The notes under the pieces: model-generated
What the model was told of the DNA's origin: nothing
Seen by the model: only the letters and a program-made list of their open reading frames with translations
Databases searched by the model: none
DNA from: DATFAS01 sp035254305
GTDB lineage: Bacteria > Bacillota > Bacilli > Aneurinibacillales > RAOX-1
Direction: 5' to 3'
Assembly (NCBI GenBank): GCA_035254305.1
Contig: DATFAS010000032.1
Coordinates: 1-52,675, forward strand
DNA: 52,675 nucleotides
Translations under genes and position numbers: made by a program
In this document: positions 33,191-39,945 of the stretch, in pieces
How positions within the stretch are numbered: the first letter of the stretch is position 1
Layout of the letters: every line of letters begins with the position of its first letter

Positions 33191-33238
33191 AAGGGTGTCC
33201 CTTGATTGTGTAAGTTCACATCAGGCGACACCCTTTTG
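33191..33238. terminator. Long hairpin terminator between the small ORF and the LysM gene
   Basis: AAGGGTGTC (33191-33199) pairs with GACACCCTT (33227-33235), and the inner arms continue with about nine more pairs around a TAAGTT loop. T residues follow on the plus strand; the convergent LysM gene ends 17 nt beyond. Confidence 0.8.
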
Positions 33239-33251
33239 ATTTCTATTCATT

Positions 33252-33632
33252 TTACGGTAACTTCAATGGCTGGCCAGGCTTTAGTGATTCTTTTGTGAGC
33301 TGGTTTAGCTTCTTGATTTCTTTAATTATATTTACTGTGTTTTGCCTAGGATATTGGGAGGATGCAATGGACCAGAGGGTGTCCCCAGAACGTACTGTGT
33401 ATATTTTATTGTAGGAAGTAATCGAATCAAGCTTCGTTTGCGTCCCGATTTGTGCCAAACTTGGTGTCACTGGCAAATTCTGAACCTTTTTTTTGATAAT
33501 CCAATGAAAGCAGCTAAAGACCAAGAAAAGGATGACTAAAATTTTAAGCAGGTTAAATAGACGATCCCAATCCGATGTTGTACTTTTTCTATGAATAGTT
33601 TTTCCTTTTAACTTATTTAAAATAATAGCCAT
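33252..33632 (-). CDS. LysM-domain membrane protein (YneA-like topology)
   Basis: A 126-residue protein with a ~25-residue basic cytoplasmic N-terminus, one TM helix (about residues 28-45) and a C-terminal LysM domain (about 77-125: YTVRSGDTLWSIASSQYP ... LKPGQPLKLP) facing the wall, where it would bind peptidoglycan. Layout and size recall YneA, the SOS-induced division inhibitor, but no lexA neighbour and no SOS box are seen, so this is only a resemblance. AGGGGG lies 7 nt before ATG 33632; the frame is open slightly further upstream. It is monocistronic. Confidence 0.8.
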   Translation of the reverse strand: MAIILNKLKGKTIHRKSTTSDWDRLFNLLKILVILFLVFSCFHWIIKKKVQNLPVTPSLAQIGTQTKLDSITSYNKIYTVRSGDTLWSIASSQYPRQNTVNIIKEIKKLNQLTKESLKPGQPLKLP

Positions 33633-33994
33633 GCTAAAGCCCCCTTCTTCAAACAATTACTCACCTCTATTTCTATGTCTATGCAATGTAAGGTGAGAAC
33701 TTGTCCAAAAATACGATTATCAGCCCAAACAGTGTGATTAAAGATGCTCAGGGTTAGCTATGACTGTATCACAAAAGAATACGTCGCATTGGAGGATAAG
33801 TCTCTTATGGCAAATCTAAAATAGATCAGTTATAGTGATCATAGAAAAAATAGCCCTTGAATTTTTCTAAAAGATAGCAATAAGATGTGGTGTCCGTCAG
33901 ATTACTGTTGCATTCATTGAACATTCAACACCATAGATACATACCCATATACTATGATGTTTGATTGAAGGCGGATATTAGGGGAGGATCAACC
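33633..33994. other. Intergenic region between the LysM gene and ddl
   Basis: About 360 nt with divergent genes on each side and no credible ORF over 25 codons. It holds a dyad GATCA-N7-TGATC (33824-33840), a weak AGAAAAA/TTTTTCT hairpin (33843-33868), a dyad TTGAA-CA-TTCAA (33917-33928) and a possible ddl promoter TCAACA-N17-TATACT (33925-33953). None matches a known operator I can name. Confidence 0.5.
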
Positions 33995-35065
33995 GTGAAA
34001 GAGAAGATGAAATTAGGAATTATCTATGGTGGGAAATCGAGTGAACATGAAGTCTCACTAAGTACGGCAATGGCTATTATGAACGCTGTGGACAAGACTC
34101 GATATCAGGTCATTCCATATTATATTGGACTTGATGGAACATGGGTACAAGGTCAGGTTGTAGAGGATGTGATTGAATCTGTCGAACAAATACGCCTACA
34201 AGGGCATTTTGACAATCAACCGAATGTACTTCTGTTAAGAAATCAAGTGGATATTGTCTTTCCTGTTATTCATGGACCCAATGGAGAAGATGGAACCCTT
34301 CAAGGCTTATTAGAGATTGCGAATGTCCCTTATGTTGGTGGGGGAGTGCTGGGTTCTGCATTAGGTATGGATAAAGTGGTTATGAAGAATGTTTATGGTG
34401 AAACAGGGATCCCTCAATGTAAGTATTTATCCTTCTTACGTAATCAATTAGAGAATGGCTTAGAGCAAATTCTGAACAGGATTGAAGCCGAATTAGGATA
34501 CCCTTGTTTTGTTAAACCTGCGAATATGGGATCAAGTGTGGGAATCACAAAGGCTAAGAATAGAGAAGAACTATCTACTGCATTGGCCTTCGCTGCACAA
34601 TTCGATCGTAAGCTGATCGTAGAAGAGAATGTACAGGGGCGTGAGCTTGAAATCGGTGTTCTCGGTAATGAGGAGCTACAGACATCGGTTATTGGAGAGA
34701 TTGTTTCTGTCAATGAGTTCTATGATTATGATGCGAAGTATAAAAATAATGGGACACAGCTCTATATTCCAGCGCAGATTCCAGAGGATGTAGCTGCACA
34801 GATGGCTGAAATGGCGAAAAAGGCTTATCAGGCTGTGGATATGTCGGGGCTGAGCCGTGTTGATTTCTTCTGGGATGAACAGAAAAATCAGTTATATGTG
34901 AACGAAATTAACACGATGCCAGGATTTACACCTTTTAGTATGTACCCTATGCTATTTGGTAAGGCCGGTGTCACCTACCCAGAACTTATTAACCGCTTGG
35001 TTGAGCTTGGACTTGATCGTTATGAAGAACGTAAGAAAAATGCCATTGCCGCAGAAAAATTATAG
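33995..35065 (+). CDS. ddl: D-alanine--D-alanine ligase
   Basis: Joins two D-Ala with ATP for peptidoglycan precursor synthesis. The 356-residue ATP-grasp enzyme has GGKSSEHEVSLSTA at the N-terminus, HGPNGEDGTLQG near residue 93, KPANMGSSVG near 174 and NEINTMPGFT near 308. The EFYDYDAKY segment near 242 carries the Tyr typical of D-Ala-D-Ala rather than D-Ala-D-Lac ligases. GTG 33995 is favoured over an upstream TTG, since GGGGAGG lies 6 nt before it. It is convergent with murF, whereas in B. subtilis ddl and murF are co-directional. Confidence 0.96.
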   Translation: MKEKMKLGIIYGGKSSEHEVSLSTAMAIMNAVDKTRYQVIPYYIGLDGTWVQGQVVEDVIESVEQIRLQGHFDNQPNVLLLRNQVDIVFPVIHGPNGEDGTLQGLLEIANVPYVGGGVLGSALGMDKVVMKNVYGETGIPQCKYLSFLRNQLENGLEQILNRIEAELGYPCFVKPANMGSSVGITKAKNREELSTALAFAAQFDRKLIVEENVQGRELEIGVLGNEELQTSVIGEIVSVNEFYDYDAKYKNNGTQLYIPAQIPEDVAAQMAEMAKKAYQAVDMSGLSRVDFFWDEQKNQLYVNEINTMPGFTPFSMYPMLFGKAGVTYPELINRLVELGLDRYEERKKNAIAAEKL

Positions 35066-35095
35066 ATTTTTAAGCAACCTACAAAGGTGAAAAAA

Positions 35096-35132
35096 GAGGA
35101 TGCACTCATAGAGTCATCCTCATTATATTTTT
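35096..35132. terminator. Bidirectional terminator between ddl and murF
   Basis: GAGGATG-C-ACTC (35096-35107) pairs with GAGTCATCCTC (35111-35121) with one bulge. A run of A before and T-rich sequence after allow use by both convergent genes. Confidence 0.82.
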
Positions 35133-36495
35133 ATCTATTTAATAAATGGTTCACAAGCTCTTCAAGCTTCATACCACGGGACCCTTTAAAAAGGAAAGCG
35201 TGCCCACCATCCATGTAGTTAGCTAAGAAGTTGGTGGCATCCGACTTGGAAGTGAAATGCCGTGAAGGAATATGGGCTTCACTTGAAATATATTGTGAAT
35301 TTTCTCCTACTGTAACTAGCCATTCGAAACGTTCTGCTAATTGGTTAATATACGAACCAACTTCCTGGTGAAAAGCAATGCTTCTCTCTCCTAATTCGAA
35401 CATATCGCCTAATACAAGAATTCGCTTATAGGAAGATAAGATCTCTGCAAAGGTTTGGATCGAGCTTTTCATAGAGGTTGGACTTGCATTATAGGCATCA
35501 TTAATAATTACCGCATCGCCATTATGTTGAACCAATTCAAAACGCATAGGAGAAATAGAAAGGTTCGTAAGTGCCTGAGTAATTTCTTTATGGTTGTAGC
35601 CAAAATGATTGGCGATAAAAATAGCAGGTAATAGGTTTGATACATTATGTAGACCAAACATTGGGATGGAACAAGTAAACGATTCTTCTCCAATATTCAC
35701 AGTAAAAGAAGTACCAGCATCTGTTGTTGCTATATCTGTTGCATAGATATCGGCCTCTTCATTCAAGCGGTAGAAATAGGTTTGGCCGGGGTTCAGGTGA
35801 CTGACACTATGAACGTAGGGGTTATCCCCATTAAGTATTGCAAATCCATTACTAGATGTATGGGGAAGAAGCTCACCTTTTGCTTTGGCAATATTTTCCC
35901 TTGATCCTAGGTATTCAATATGTGCATCTGTTACGTTCGTAATAACGCTGATATCTGGCTTGCCGATGGAGGCAAGGAAATCAATTTCACCGGGATGGTT
36001 CATTCCCATCTCGATGACGGCTAATTCATGATCTTGATTAATTTGTAGGATAGATAACGGAACACCTAGATGGTTATTATAGTTCTTGTATGTTTTAAAT
36101 ACATTCTTCTTACTACCAAGCACGTGTGCGATCATGTCCTTGGTTGTTGTTTTTCCATTGCTTCCCGTAACAGCTATTACTGGGATGTGAAGTTGGTTAC
36201 GATAGTAATGGGCAATCTTTGCGAATGCTTTCTCTGTATTGTCCACTAAGATATAAGCTAGTTCTATTTCCTCTGTCTGATAATCAGGATTAGAAATTAA
36301 GGCAGCGATGGCCCCTTGAATCTTTGCTTCTTGAAGAAACTGATGTCCGTCCCGTTCTCCACTGGTTAGAGCAACGAATAGCGAATCCCTGGTTAATTGC
36401 CTCGTATCAAAATGAAAAGAGGTAATGGATTGATCAGGTCTCCCACTCAGCAGGGTGCCACCCGCCGCATCACAAATCTGCTCTAATGTGAGCAT
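35131..36495 (-). CDS. murF: UDP-N-acetylmuramoyl-tripeptide--D-alanyl-D-alanine ligase
   Basis: Adds the D-Ala-D-Ala made by Ddl to UDP-MurNAc-tripeptide, the last cytoplasmic step of precursor assembly. The 454 residues have the Mur ligase order: N-terminal UDP-binding domain, central ATPase with VTGSNGKTTTKDM near residue 110 and the HLGVPLSIL region, and a C-terminal Rossmann domain with NDAYNASPTSM near 330. AGGAGG-like GGAGGT precedes the ATG. It is divergent from rpsU and shares a terminator with ddl. Confidence 0.97.
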   Translation of the reverse strand: MLTLEQICDAAGGTLLSGRPDQSITSFHFDTRQLTRDSLFVALTSGERDGHQFLQEAKIQGAIAALISNPDYQTEEIELAYILVDNTEKAFAKIAHYYRNQLHIPVIAVTGSNGKTTTKDMIAHVLGSKKNVFKTYKNYNNHLGVPLSILQINQDHELAVIEMGMNHPGEIDFLASIGKPDISVITNVTDAHIEYLGSRENIAKAKGELLPHTSSNGFAILNGDNPYVHSVSHLNPGQTYFYRLNEEADIYATDIATTDAGTSFTVNIGEESFTCSIPMFGLHNVSNLLPAIFIANHFGYNHKEITQALTNLSISPMRFELVQHNGDAVIINDAYNASPTSMKSSIQTFAEILSSYKRILVLGDMFELGERSIAFHQEVGSYINQLAERFEWLVTVGENSQYISSEAHIPSRHFTSKSDATNFLANYMDGGHAFLFKGSRGMKLEELVNHLLNR

Positions 36496-36590
36496 AGTAA
36501 TACCTCCATTTGTTTAATGTCGATACCATGCTATCACTAACTTTACGATCACTGCAAGGAGATTATGCGAGGGATTAATTCTTTTTAATG

Positions 36591-36619
36591 TTGACCCGAG
36601 AGTTTCACTATAATATAAT
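36591..36619 (+). promoter_or_regulatory. Strong sigma-A promoter of rpsU-yqeY
   Basis: TTGACC (36591-36596), 17-nt spacer, TATAAT (36614-36619). It lies 59 nt before the rpsU start, leaving a leader that holds a hairpin. Confidence 0.8.
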
Positions 36620-36626
36620 AGTCTTT

Positions 36627-36650
36627 GACAGTCTGCAAGGGACTGTCTTT
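36627..36650 (+). promoter_or_regulatory. Hairpin in the rpsU leader
   Basis: GACAGTC (36627-36633) pairs perfectly with GACTGTC (36641-36647) around a 7-nt loop, followed by TTT. It begins right after the expected transcription start and could be an attenuator, an mRNA stabiliser or an S21 target. Confidence 0.5.
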
Positions 36651-36678
36651 AATGGTTAATGCGGAGGGAGGGAAAGCA

Positions 36679-36852
36679 ATGTCTGAAGTTCGTGTACGCA
36701 AAAACGAATCTCTTGATGCCGCTCTTCGTCGCTTTAAGCGTGAGACTGGTAAGGCTGGGATACTAGCTGAGCTTAAAAAGCGTAGGCATTATGAAAAACC
36801 TAGTGTTCAACGTAAGAAAAAGTCTGAAGCAGCTCGTAAGCGCAAGTTCTAG
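36679..36852 (+). CDS. rpsU: 30S ribosomal protein S21
   Basis: A 57-residue, highly basic protein with the bS21 pattern VRKNESLDAALRRFKRE at the start and KPSVQRKKKSEAARKRKF at the end. S21 helps mRNA pairing at the 30S platform. CGGAGGGAGGG stands just before ATG 36679; the frame is open 18 codons further but without a signal. yqeY follows at 16 nt, as in B. subtilis. Confidence 0.97.
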   Translation: MSEVRVRKNESLDAALRRFKRETGKAGILAELKKRRHYEKPSVQRKKKSEAARKRKF

Positions 36853-36868
36853 GAGGATTGGGTAAAAG

Positions 36869-37312
36869 ATGAGTCTACTTGGTAAACTTAATGATGACAT
36901 GAAGCAAGCAATGAAGGATAAGGATAAGCTCAAACTCTCCGTCATCCGCATGGTGAAGGCTTCAGTTAAAAATGAAGAAATTAACCAAGGTCATGAGCTA
37001 TCTGAAGACCAAGTGCTAGCTTTATTGAATCGTGAGTTGAAACAAAGACGAGATTCTCTCCAAGAATTTGAGAAGGCAGGCCGCGATGATCTAGCAGAAC
37101 CTACGCGAGCAGAGATTGAAGTTCTGCTTGGCTATTTGCCAAAACAAATGGATGAAGCAGAGGTTCGCCAGGTTGTTCAGGAATCGATTGAACAAGTAGG
37201 TGCCTCATCCAAGAAGGATCTTGGAAGAGTGATGGGTGCAATCATGCCTAAGGTAAAAGGCAAAGCAGATGGCACGCTTGTTAACAAAATTGTTCAGGAA
37301 TTGCTTCCTTAG
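36869..37312 (+). CDS. yqeY: GatB/YqeY domain protein
   Basis: A 147-residue protein with an N-terminal helical part (MSLLGKLNDDMKQAMK) and the C-terminal YqeY/GatB tail domain (about 95-147; GYLPKQMDEAEV, KKDLGRVMGAIMPKVKGKADG). The same domain helps GatB bind tRNA in the amidotransferase, so a tRNA-related role is inferred; the stand-alone function is not established. AGGAGG precedes the ATG. It is co-transcribed with rpsU and ends at a strong terminator. Confidence 0.93.
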   Translation: MSLLGKLNDDMKQAMKDKDKLKLSVIRMVKASVKNEEINQGHELSEDQVLALLNRELKQRRDSLQEFEKAGRDDLAEPTRAEIEVLLGYLPKQMDEAEVRQVVQESIEQVGASSKKDLGRVMGAIMPKVKGKADGTLVNKIVQELLP

Positions 37313-37320
37313 AACTTAAG

Positions 37321-37360
37321 AAAACACCCTATGTTTTATAAAACATAGGGTGTTTTTGTT
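37321..37360 (+). terminator. Terminator after yqeY
   Basis: ACACCCTATGTTTTA and its complement TAAAACATAGGGTGT form a perfect stem with A-rich left and T-rich right flanks. Confidence 0.9.
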
Positions 37361-37364
37361 TTTC

Positions 37365-37390
37365 TGTAACTTTTCCTAATTTTTTACGTA
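37365..37390 (+). promoter_or_regulatory. Candidate sigma-W-type ECF promoter of nfeD-floA
   Basis: TGTAAC (37365-37370), exactly 16 nt, then CGTA (37387-37390). This differs from the sigma-W consensus TGAAAC-N16-CGTA at one base. In B. subtilis the orthologous yqeZ-yqfA-yqfB operon is a sigma-W target. It lies 52 nt before the nfeD start. Confidence 0.75.
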
Positions 37391-37442
37391 CAGAATAATA
37401 GGAAAGCAGGATAAATACTTATGCCAGAAAGGGGTGGGAAAC

Positions 37443-38099
37443 ATGTTGACCGGAATAATTGAGATGGTGACAAATCCTTATTTAATGCCAATACTACTAT
37501 CCTTTGGTCTTATTGGAATAGCTGTAGAGCTTTTGATACCTGGTTTTGGAATACCAGGAATTATTGGAATTGTATCTTTCGTTCTCTATTTTTCGGGGCA
37601 GTTTATGGCTGGCTTTGCTGATCCACTGCATATCCTTCTATTTGTTGGAGGGCTCTTATTACTCATTTTAGAGGTTTTTCTTCCTGCGTTTGGAATCATT
37701 GGGGGACTCGGAATGATCTCCATTTTTTCCGGAATCGTATTGGCAGCCTATGATTTCAAATCTGGCCTTATTTCACTAGGAATTGCAGTTGTTATAACTA
37801 CTCTTGTAGTTCTCCTTGTTATTAGATATTTTGGGCACAGAGGGGTGTGGAATCGTTTCATTTTGCGTGAACAGCAAAGAAGTGAGCTGGGCTATAAGAC
37901 TTCCAAGGACCATGGCAATTTATTAGGTAAGGAAGGGATTGCCCTCACCCCTTTAAGGCCTGCAGGCATTGCTGTAATAGAGGGAAGAACAGTTGATGTT
38001 GTAAGTGAAGGAATGTTTATTGAAAGAGATCGTTTGATTCAAGTGTTGGAGGTTCAGGGCGGCAAAGTTGTGGTAGTTGAAAAAAAAATTGAGGGTTAG
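37443..38099 (+). CDS. Short NfeD family membrane protein
   Basis: A 218-residue protein with about four hydrophobic helices (within residues 15-140, many Gly-Ile-Pro turns such as IPGFGIPGIIG and LPAFGIIGG) and a C-terminal OB-fold domain (about 160-218; GKEGIALTPLRPAGIAVIEGR). B. subtilis YqeZ is about twice as long and carries an N-terminal ClpP-like protease domain, which is missing here. NfeD proteins pair with flotillins in membrane microdomains and antibiotic or membrane stress. AAGGGG lies 9 nt from ATG 37443. It precedes floA by 11 nt. Confidence 0.9.
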   Translation: MLTGIIEMVTNPYLMPILLSFGLIGIAVELLIPGFGIPGIIGIVSFVLYFSGQFMAGFADPLHILLFVGGLLLLILEVFLPAFGIIGGLGMISIFSGIVLAAYDFKSGLISLGIAVVITTLVVLLVIRYFGHRGVWNRFILREQQRSELGYKTSKDHGNLLGKEGIALTPLRPAGIAVIEGRTVDVVSEGMFIERDRLIQVLEVQGGKVVVVEKKIEG

Positions 38100-38110
38100 G
38101 AGGGAGTAAT

Positions 38111-39097
38111 TTGGCTCCGTTGATTTCACTTGCGTTAATGGTCGTTTTGATTATCGGGGTTTTGTCTGTCTTCTTTACTTTCGTACCAGTGATGCTATGG
38201 ATTTCTGCATTGGCATCAGGTGTTTCGATTGGAATACTTACCCTTATTGGGATGAGGCTTAGAAGGGTAATTCCGGCTCGTATCGTGAATCCTTTAATTA
38301 AGGCAAGGAAGGCAGGCCTAGAGGTAACCTCTAATCAATTAGAAAGCCACTATTTAGCTGGAGGAAATGTGGATCGTGTGATTGACGCATTGATTGCAGC
38401 TGAAAGGGCTAATATTGATCTTCCATTTGAACGAGCCGCAGCTATTGATTTGGCTGGGCGTGAAGTACTTGAGGCCGTTCAAATGAGTGTCAATCCGAAG
38501 GTGATCGAAACCCCATTCGTTTCTGCGGTTGCTCGAGATGGGATTGAGTTGAAAGTAAAGGCAAGGGTAACGGTTCGTGCTAATATTGATCGCCTTGTTG
38601 GTGGGGCTGGTGAAGAAACCGTTATTGCACGTGTTGGGGAAGGAATCGTCACCTCTGTTGGGTCTTCTAATAGCCATAAAGAAGTGCTTGAAAATCCGGA
38701 TCGAATTTCTAAGACAGTTCTTAATAAAGGCCTTGATTCTGGAACAGCGTTTGAAATATTGTCTATTGATATCGCTGACGTAGATGTCGGTAGAAATATT
38801 GGGGCCAACCTCCAAATTGAACAGGCAGAGGCTGATAAACAGATTTCTCAGGCACGAGCAGAAGAGAGAAGAGCCATGGCTGTTGCTCTAGAACAAGAAA
38901 TGAAGGCTAAAGTACAAGAGATGCAGGCGAAGGTAGTTGAGGCGGAGGCAGAGGTGCCTCTAGCTATGGCTGATGCATTGAAGAATGGAAGAGTTGGAGT
39001 TATGGATTACCTGAACATGAAGAATTTGGGTGCGGACACTCTGATGCGTGAGTCATTTGGGCAGCAAGCCGATCCGAAGAAGGGATCGGATTCTTAA
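38111..39097 (+). CDS. floA: Flotillin-like protein FloA
   Basis: A 328-residue membrane-microdomain scaffold. The N-terminal hydrophobic region (about residues 2-45) anchors it, an SPFH-type domain follows (about 60-220), and the C-terminal part is a Glu/Ala-rich coiled coil (about 235-290) with a short tail (NMKNLGADTLMRESFG). FloA organises signalling and secretion complexes and affects membrane fluidity. The start is TTG 38111 with AGGAGGGA 5 nt upstream, overlapping the nfeD stop region. The nfeD-floA pair matches B. subtilis yqeZ-yqfA. Confidence 0.95.
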   Translation: MAPLISLALMVVLIIGVLSVFFTFVPVMLWISALASGVSIGILTLIGMRLRRVIPARIVNPLIKARKAGLEVTSNQLESHYLAGGNVDRVIDALIAAERANIDLPFERAAAIDLAGREVLEAVQMSVNPKVIETPFVSAVARDGIELKVKARVTVRANIDRLVGGAGEETVIARVGEGIVTSVGSSNSHKEVLENPDRISKTVLNKGLDSGTAFEILSIDIADVDVGRNIGANLQIEQAEADKQISQARAEERRAMAVALEQEMKAKVQEMQAKVVEAEAEVPLAMADALKNGRVGVMDYLNMKNLGADTLMRESFGQQADPKKGSDS

Positions 39098-39115
39098 TGA
39101 AAGTAGGGTTGTAGG

Positions 39116-39478
39116 ATGCATACGTTGCTTAGTTTTCTATCTAATTTTTGGCTCCCAATCCTTATTTTTCTATTTGCTAGGATCTATGTAAGACTAAAGT
39201 CAAAACAGGGGACACAGCCACAGACGAGAGTGCCCGTTCCTCAAGGATCTCATCTTAACAAGAAAGAAAATCAAAGATCTGTATCTACTCATGAGCAGAG
39301 AGGAAAACAACGCCAACAGATTGAAGGTGGGAGAGATAAGCAGAAGGCCTCCAGTAAACTTGATGCACCGCAATCAGATAAACAACCATCAACCTCTTGG
39401 CCCTCAGCTGTGCAAGGGATGATGTGGAGTGAGGTGCTAGGCCCACCCCGATCTAAACAACCGTTTCGCAGGAAGTAG
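39116..39478 (+). CDS. Hypothetical small membrane protein with conserved-looking WSEVLGPPRSK tail
   Basis: A 120-residue protein in the position of B. subtilis yqfB, 18 nt after floA and before a terminator. It has one N-terminal hydrophobic helix (about residues 3-24), a long hydrophilic, Gln/Lys/Ser-rich linker (about 27-92) likely disordered, and a C-terminal segment with WPSAVQGMMWSEVLGPPRSKQPFRRK-like composition (about 95-120). The aromatic/proline tail looks like a short interaction motif. I do not know a function; co-transcription suggests a part in the NfeD-FloA membrane-stress response. Confidence 0.75.
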   Translation: MHTLLSFLSNFWLPILIFLFARIYVRLKSKQGTQPQTRVPVPQGSHLNKKENQRSVSTHEQRGKQRQQIEGGRDKQKASSKLDAPQSDKQPSTSWPSAVQGMMWSEVLGPPRSKQPFRRK

Positions 39479-39480
39479 AA

Positions 39481-39525
39481 GAACCACCGTGTAGCTTAAA
39501 GGTAAGCTACCGGTGGTTTCTTTAA
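39481..39525 (+). terminator. Terminator ending the nfeD-floA unit
   Basis: GAACCACCG-TGTAGCTTA pairs with GTAAGCTAC-CGGTGGTTTC around a short loop; a T-rich tract follows. Confidence 0.85.
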
Positions 39526-39530
39526 TTTCT

Positions 39531-39558
39531 TCATAAAAGCAGGAGCTAGCGCATACAT
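39531..39558 (+). promoter_or_regulatory. Candidate sigma-E (mother-cell) promoter of yqfC-yqfD
   Basis: TCATAAA (39531-39537), 14-nt spacer, CATACAT (39552-39558). This fits the sigma-E pattern kmATAww-N14-CATACAnT. It is followed by yqfC 84 nt downstream, whose orthologue belongs to the sigma-E regulon. Confidence 0.65.
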
Positions 39559-39642
39559 CTACATTAATAGAACTTTGTCATTTAGCGTACGAAAAATATT
39601 TCTGTGAGTAGATCTGAGTGGTAAGGGGGACCTGAGGCATAA

Positions 39643-39924
39643 ATGAGGAAACTATGGGGCCGACACTTACGCAAAATCGCGGCAAAAATGCTGGACCTAC
39701 CAGCTGATGTAACCATGGAAATGCCAAGAATCACCATGATTGGCCAAATCCATATGTACATAGAAAATCACCGCGGAGTTCTGCAGTTTAGCGATAAAGA
39801 GCTCCGTTTACTTTTAACCAAAGGGCAATTGCTTGTTCGCGGGGAAAAGCTTGTCATCCGAGCTATTTTGTCGGAGGAAGTACTTATAGAGGGTAAGGTT
39901 AGTGGGGTCCAGTTTATCGAATAG
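39643..39924 (+). CDS. yqfC: Sporulation protein YqfC
   Basis: A 93-residue protein of the YqfC sporulation family, with LDLPADVTMEMPRITMIGQIHMYIENHRGVLQFSDKE-type core (about residues 17-53). In B. subtilis it is made in the mother cell under sigma-E and is linked with YqfD to spore development; its mechanism is not known. A candidate sigma-E promoter lies upstream. yqfD starts 21 nt downstream. AAGGGGG and GAGG elements precede the ATG. Confidence 0.93.
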   Translation: MRKLWGRHLRKIAAKMLDLPADVTMEMPRITMIGQIHMYIENHRGVLQFSDKELRLLLTKGQLLVRGEKLVIRAILSEEVLIEGKVSGVQFIE

Positions 39925-39945
39925 AAAGGGAGGGGCAAACATTCC

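Noticed and set aside
33633..33800. LexA/SOS box upstream of the LysM gene.
   Set aside because: Only an isolated GAAC half-site is present; there is no CGAAC-N4-GTTCG pattern.
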